Shown here piece by piece: positions 63,346 through 64,000 of a stretch of DNA of 64,000 nucleotides. The translations under genes were made by a program, and so were the position numbers. Numbering within the stretch: the stretch's first letter is position 1; every line of letters begins with the position of its first letter. The notes beneath the pieces are model-generated. The model was not told where the DNA came from, searched no databases, and saw nothing but the letters and a program-made list of their open reading frames with translations. The DNA is from Paramecium tetraurelia (taxonomy: Eukaryota; Ciliophora; Oligohymenophorea; Peniculida; Parameciidae), in NCBI RefSeq assembly GCF_000165425.1, contig NW_001799648.1:186001-250000 (forward strand), given 5' to 3'.

Positions 63346-64000
63346 ATGATTCTTAATCTATAACCCAATTGGCTAGTTCTGAAAAATCAATTGTTTCCTT
63401 AGAATACTTAAAATAAATTAATTAATTATTTTATTTTCATAATCCCACTTTCCACAATAGAATAAATATAAATTAATTTAAATACTTTAAATTTTGACTT
63501 TATATATATTCTAGGATAAAATTCAATACAACCTGTAGGTCTGGATAAGAGAGATCAAAGAATTATTCTATAACTAAATTATATAGGAACCCTACTAGAA
63601 ACTTACACCCTTTAGCACATGCCAGAGAATATCAAAAAGCTTTTGTTGCTAAGGAAGTTCAAAAAATATATGCTTTCCCATTTGGGAGCATTGAATTGAC
63701 ACTCCAATAGTGTAAGCTGTATTGAAGCATGCAGATTCAACTTATTAAAGCAGGAGTTCTGATGGAGAGAAATAGGAATCTAGGATATTCAAAGTTGAAG
63801 TACATTAGTTCAATTTAAGTGAGGAATGCAGTGTATAAATAAAATAGATGCACATTAATAAATAGCCAATGGAGTTTCATTTAGTTGAAATGAAGTAGCA
63901 ATTTTTCATCAGGCGAAGACAAGACAATAAATATCTTATGAATAAAAAGAAGCAGAAATATGAAGTAAAGGAATCTAAGAGTAGAAAATTACAAAACACA
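63346..64000 (+). CDS. Unknown protein, 3' end beyond window; start tentative
   Basis: Introns at 63535-63560 (26 nt, AAG) and 63712-63734 (23 nt, CAG) join three exons. The second and third exons are clearly coding (ITKLYRNPTRNLHPLAHARE, VAKEVQKIYAFPFGSIELTL, then IFKVEVHQFNLSEECSVQIK and a Lys-rich end). The first 63 residues after ATG 63346 are hydrophobic, low-complexity and may not be translated; a start nearer 63500 would need another exon. No family is recognised. Confidence 0.55.

Overview
The window looks like macronuclear (somatic) DNA of a ciliate close to Paramecium. About 70% of bases are A or T. Conserved proteins read through only if TAA and TAG are glutamine and TGA is the sole stop. 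Coding regions are cut by very small introns (18-31 nt, most 23-29 nt, GTA...TAG or GTA...AAG). All coordinates below come from reading both strands with that code by eye. For almost every multi-exon gene the spliced length was checked to be a multiple of three.

The region is gene dense: about 43 well-supported protein genes, one tRNA, and a few small or doubtful ORFs. Most genes are separated by 30-500 bp. From left to right: an importin-alpha-like gene running off the left edge, a Ser/Thr kinase, truncated haemoglobin, an ER-type DnaJ, profilin, a multi-pass membrane protein, an RBMX2/Ist3-like splicing factor, a C-terminal-motif protein, and a tandem fused PPi-type phosphofructokinase (1-13.5 kb). 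Then an unknown protein, a long coiled coil, an EH-domain protein, TRM10, a LIN54/tesmin CXC protein and a bZIP factor (13.6-25.4 kb). Then TMEM43, a PH-like protein, an ATG16-like protein, a coiled coil, an ANTH-like helical protein and a cyclic-nucleotide-channel-like protein (25.5-33.8 kb). Then two coiled coils, a Myb protein, an unknown protein, tRNA-Arg(CCG), a secreted protein and a ZPR1-RRM fusion (33.9-42.2 kb). Then a DHHC palmitoyltransferase, an ABCA transporter, a coiled coil, a PINX1-type G-patch protein, an ELM2-like protein, a B-box/beta-propeller protein, an unknown protein and a second Myb protein (42.4-57 kb). Last come an unknown gene, a MORN protein, a small single-span protein, a small plus-strand gene, TFIP11, another small single-span protein and a gene cut by the right edge.

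No operon-like logic is expected or seen. Several products belong to RNA processing (RBMX2, TFIP11, PINX1-like, ZPR1-RRM, TRM10, tRNA) or transcription (bZIP, LIN54-like, two Myb). Others serve membrane traffic (EH, ANTH-like, ATG16-like, DHHC).

The observations most worth follow-up are: one ZPR1 module fused to two hnRNP-H/F-like RRMs; a channel-like protein in which the S5-pore segment seems absent; a head-to-head gene pair with only 10 bp between start codons; a stop/start ATGA overlap between neighbouring genes; and a DHHC gene with no ATG in its own frame that continues in frame from the ABC transporter's stop. Two stretches of 1.2-1.4 kb (20.1-21.5 and 22.8-24.0 kb) hold no convincing gene.
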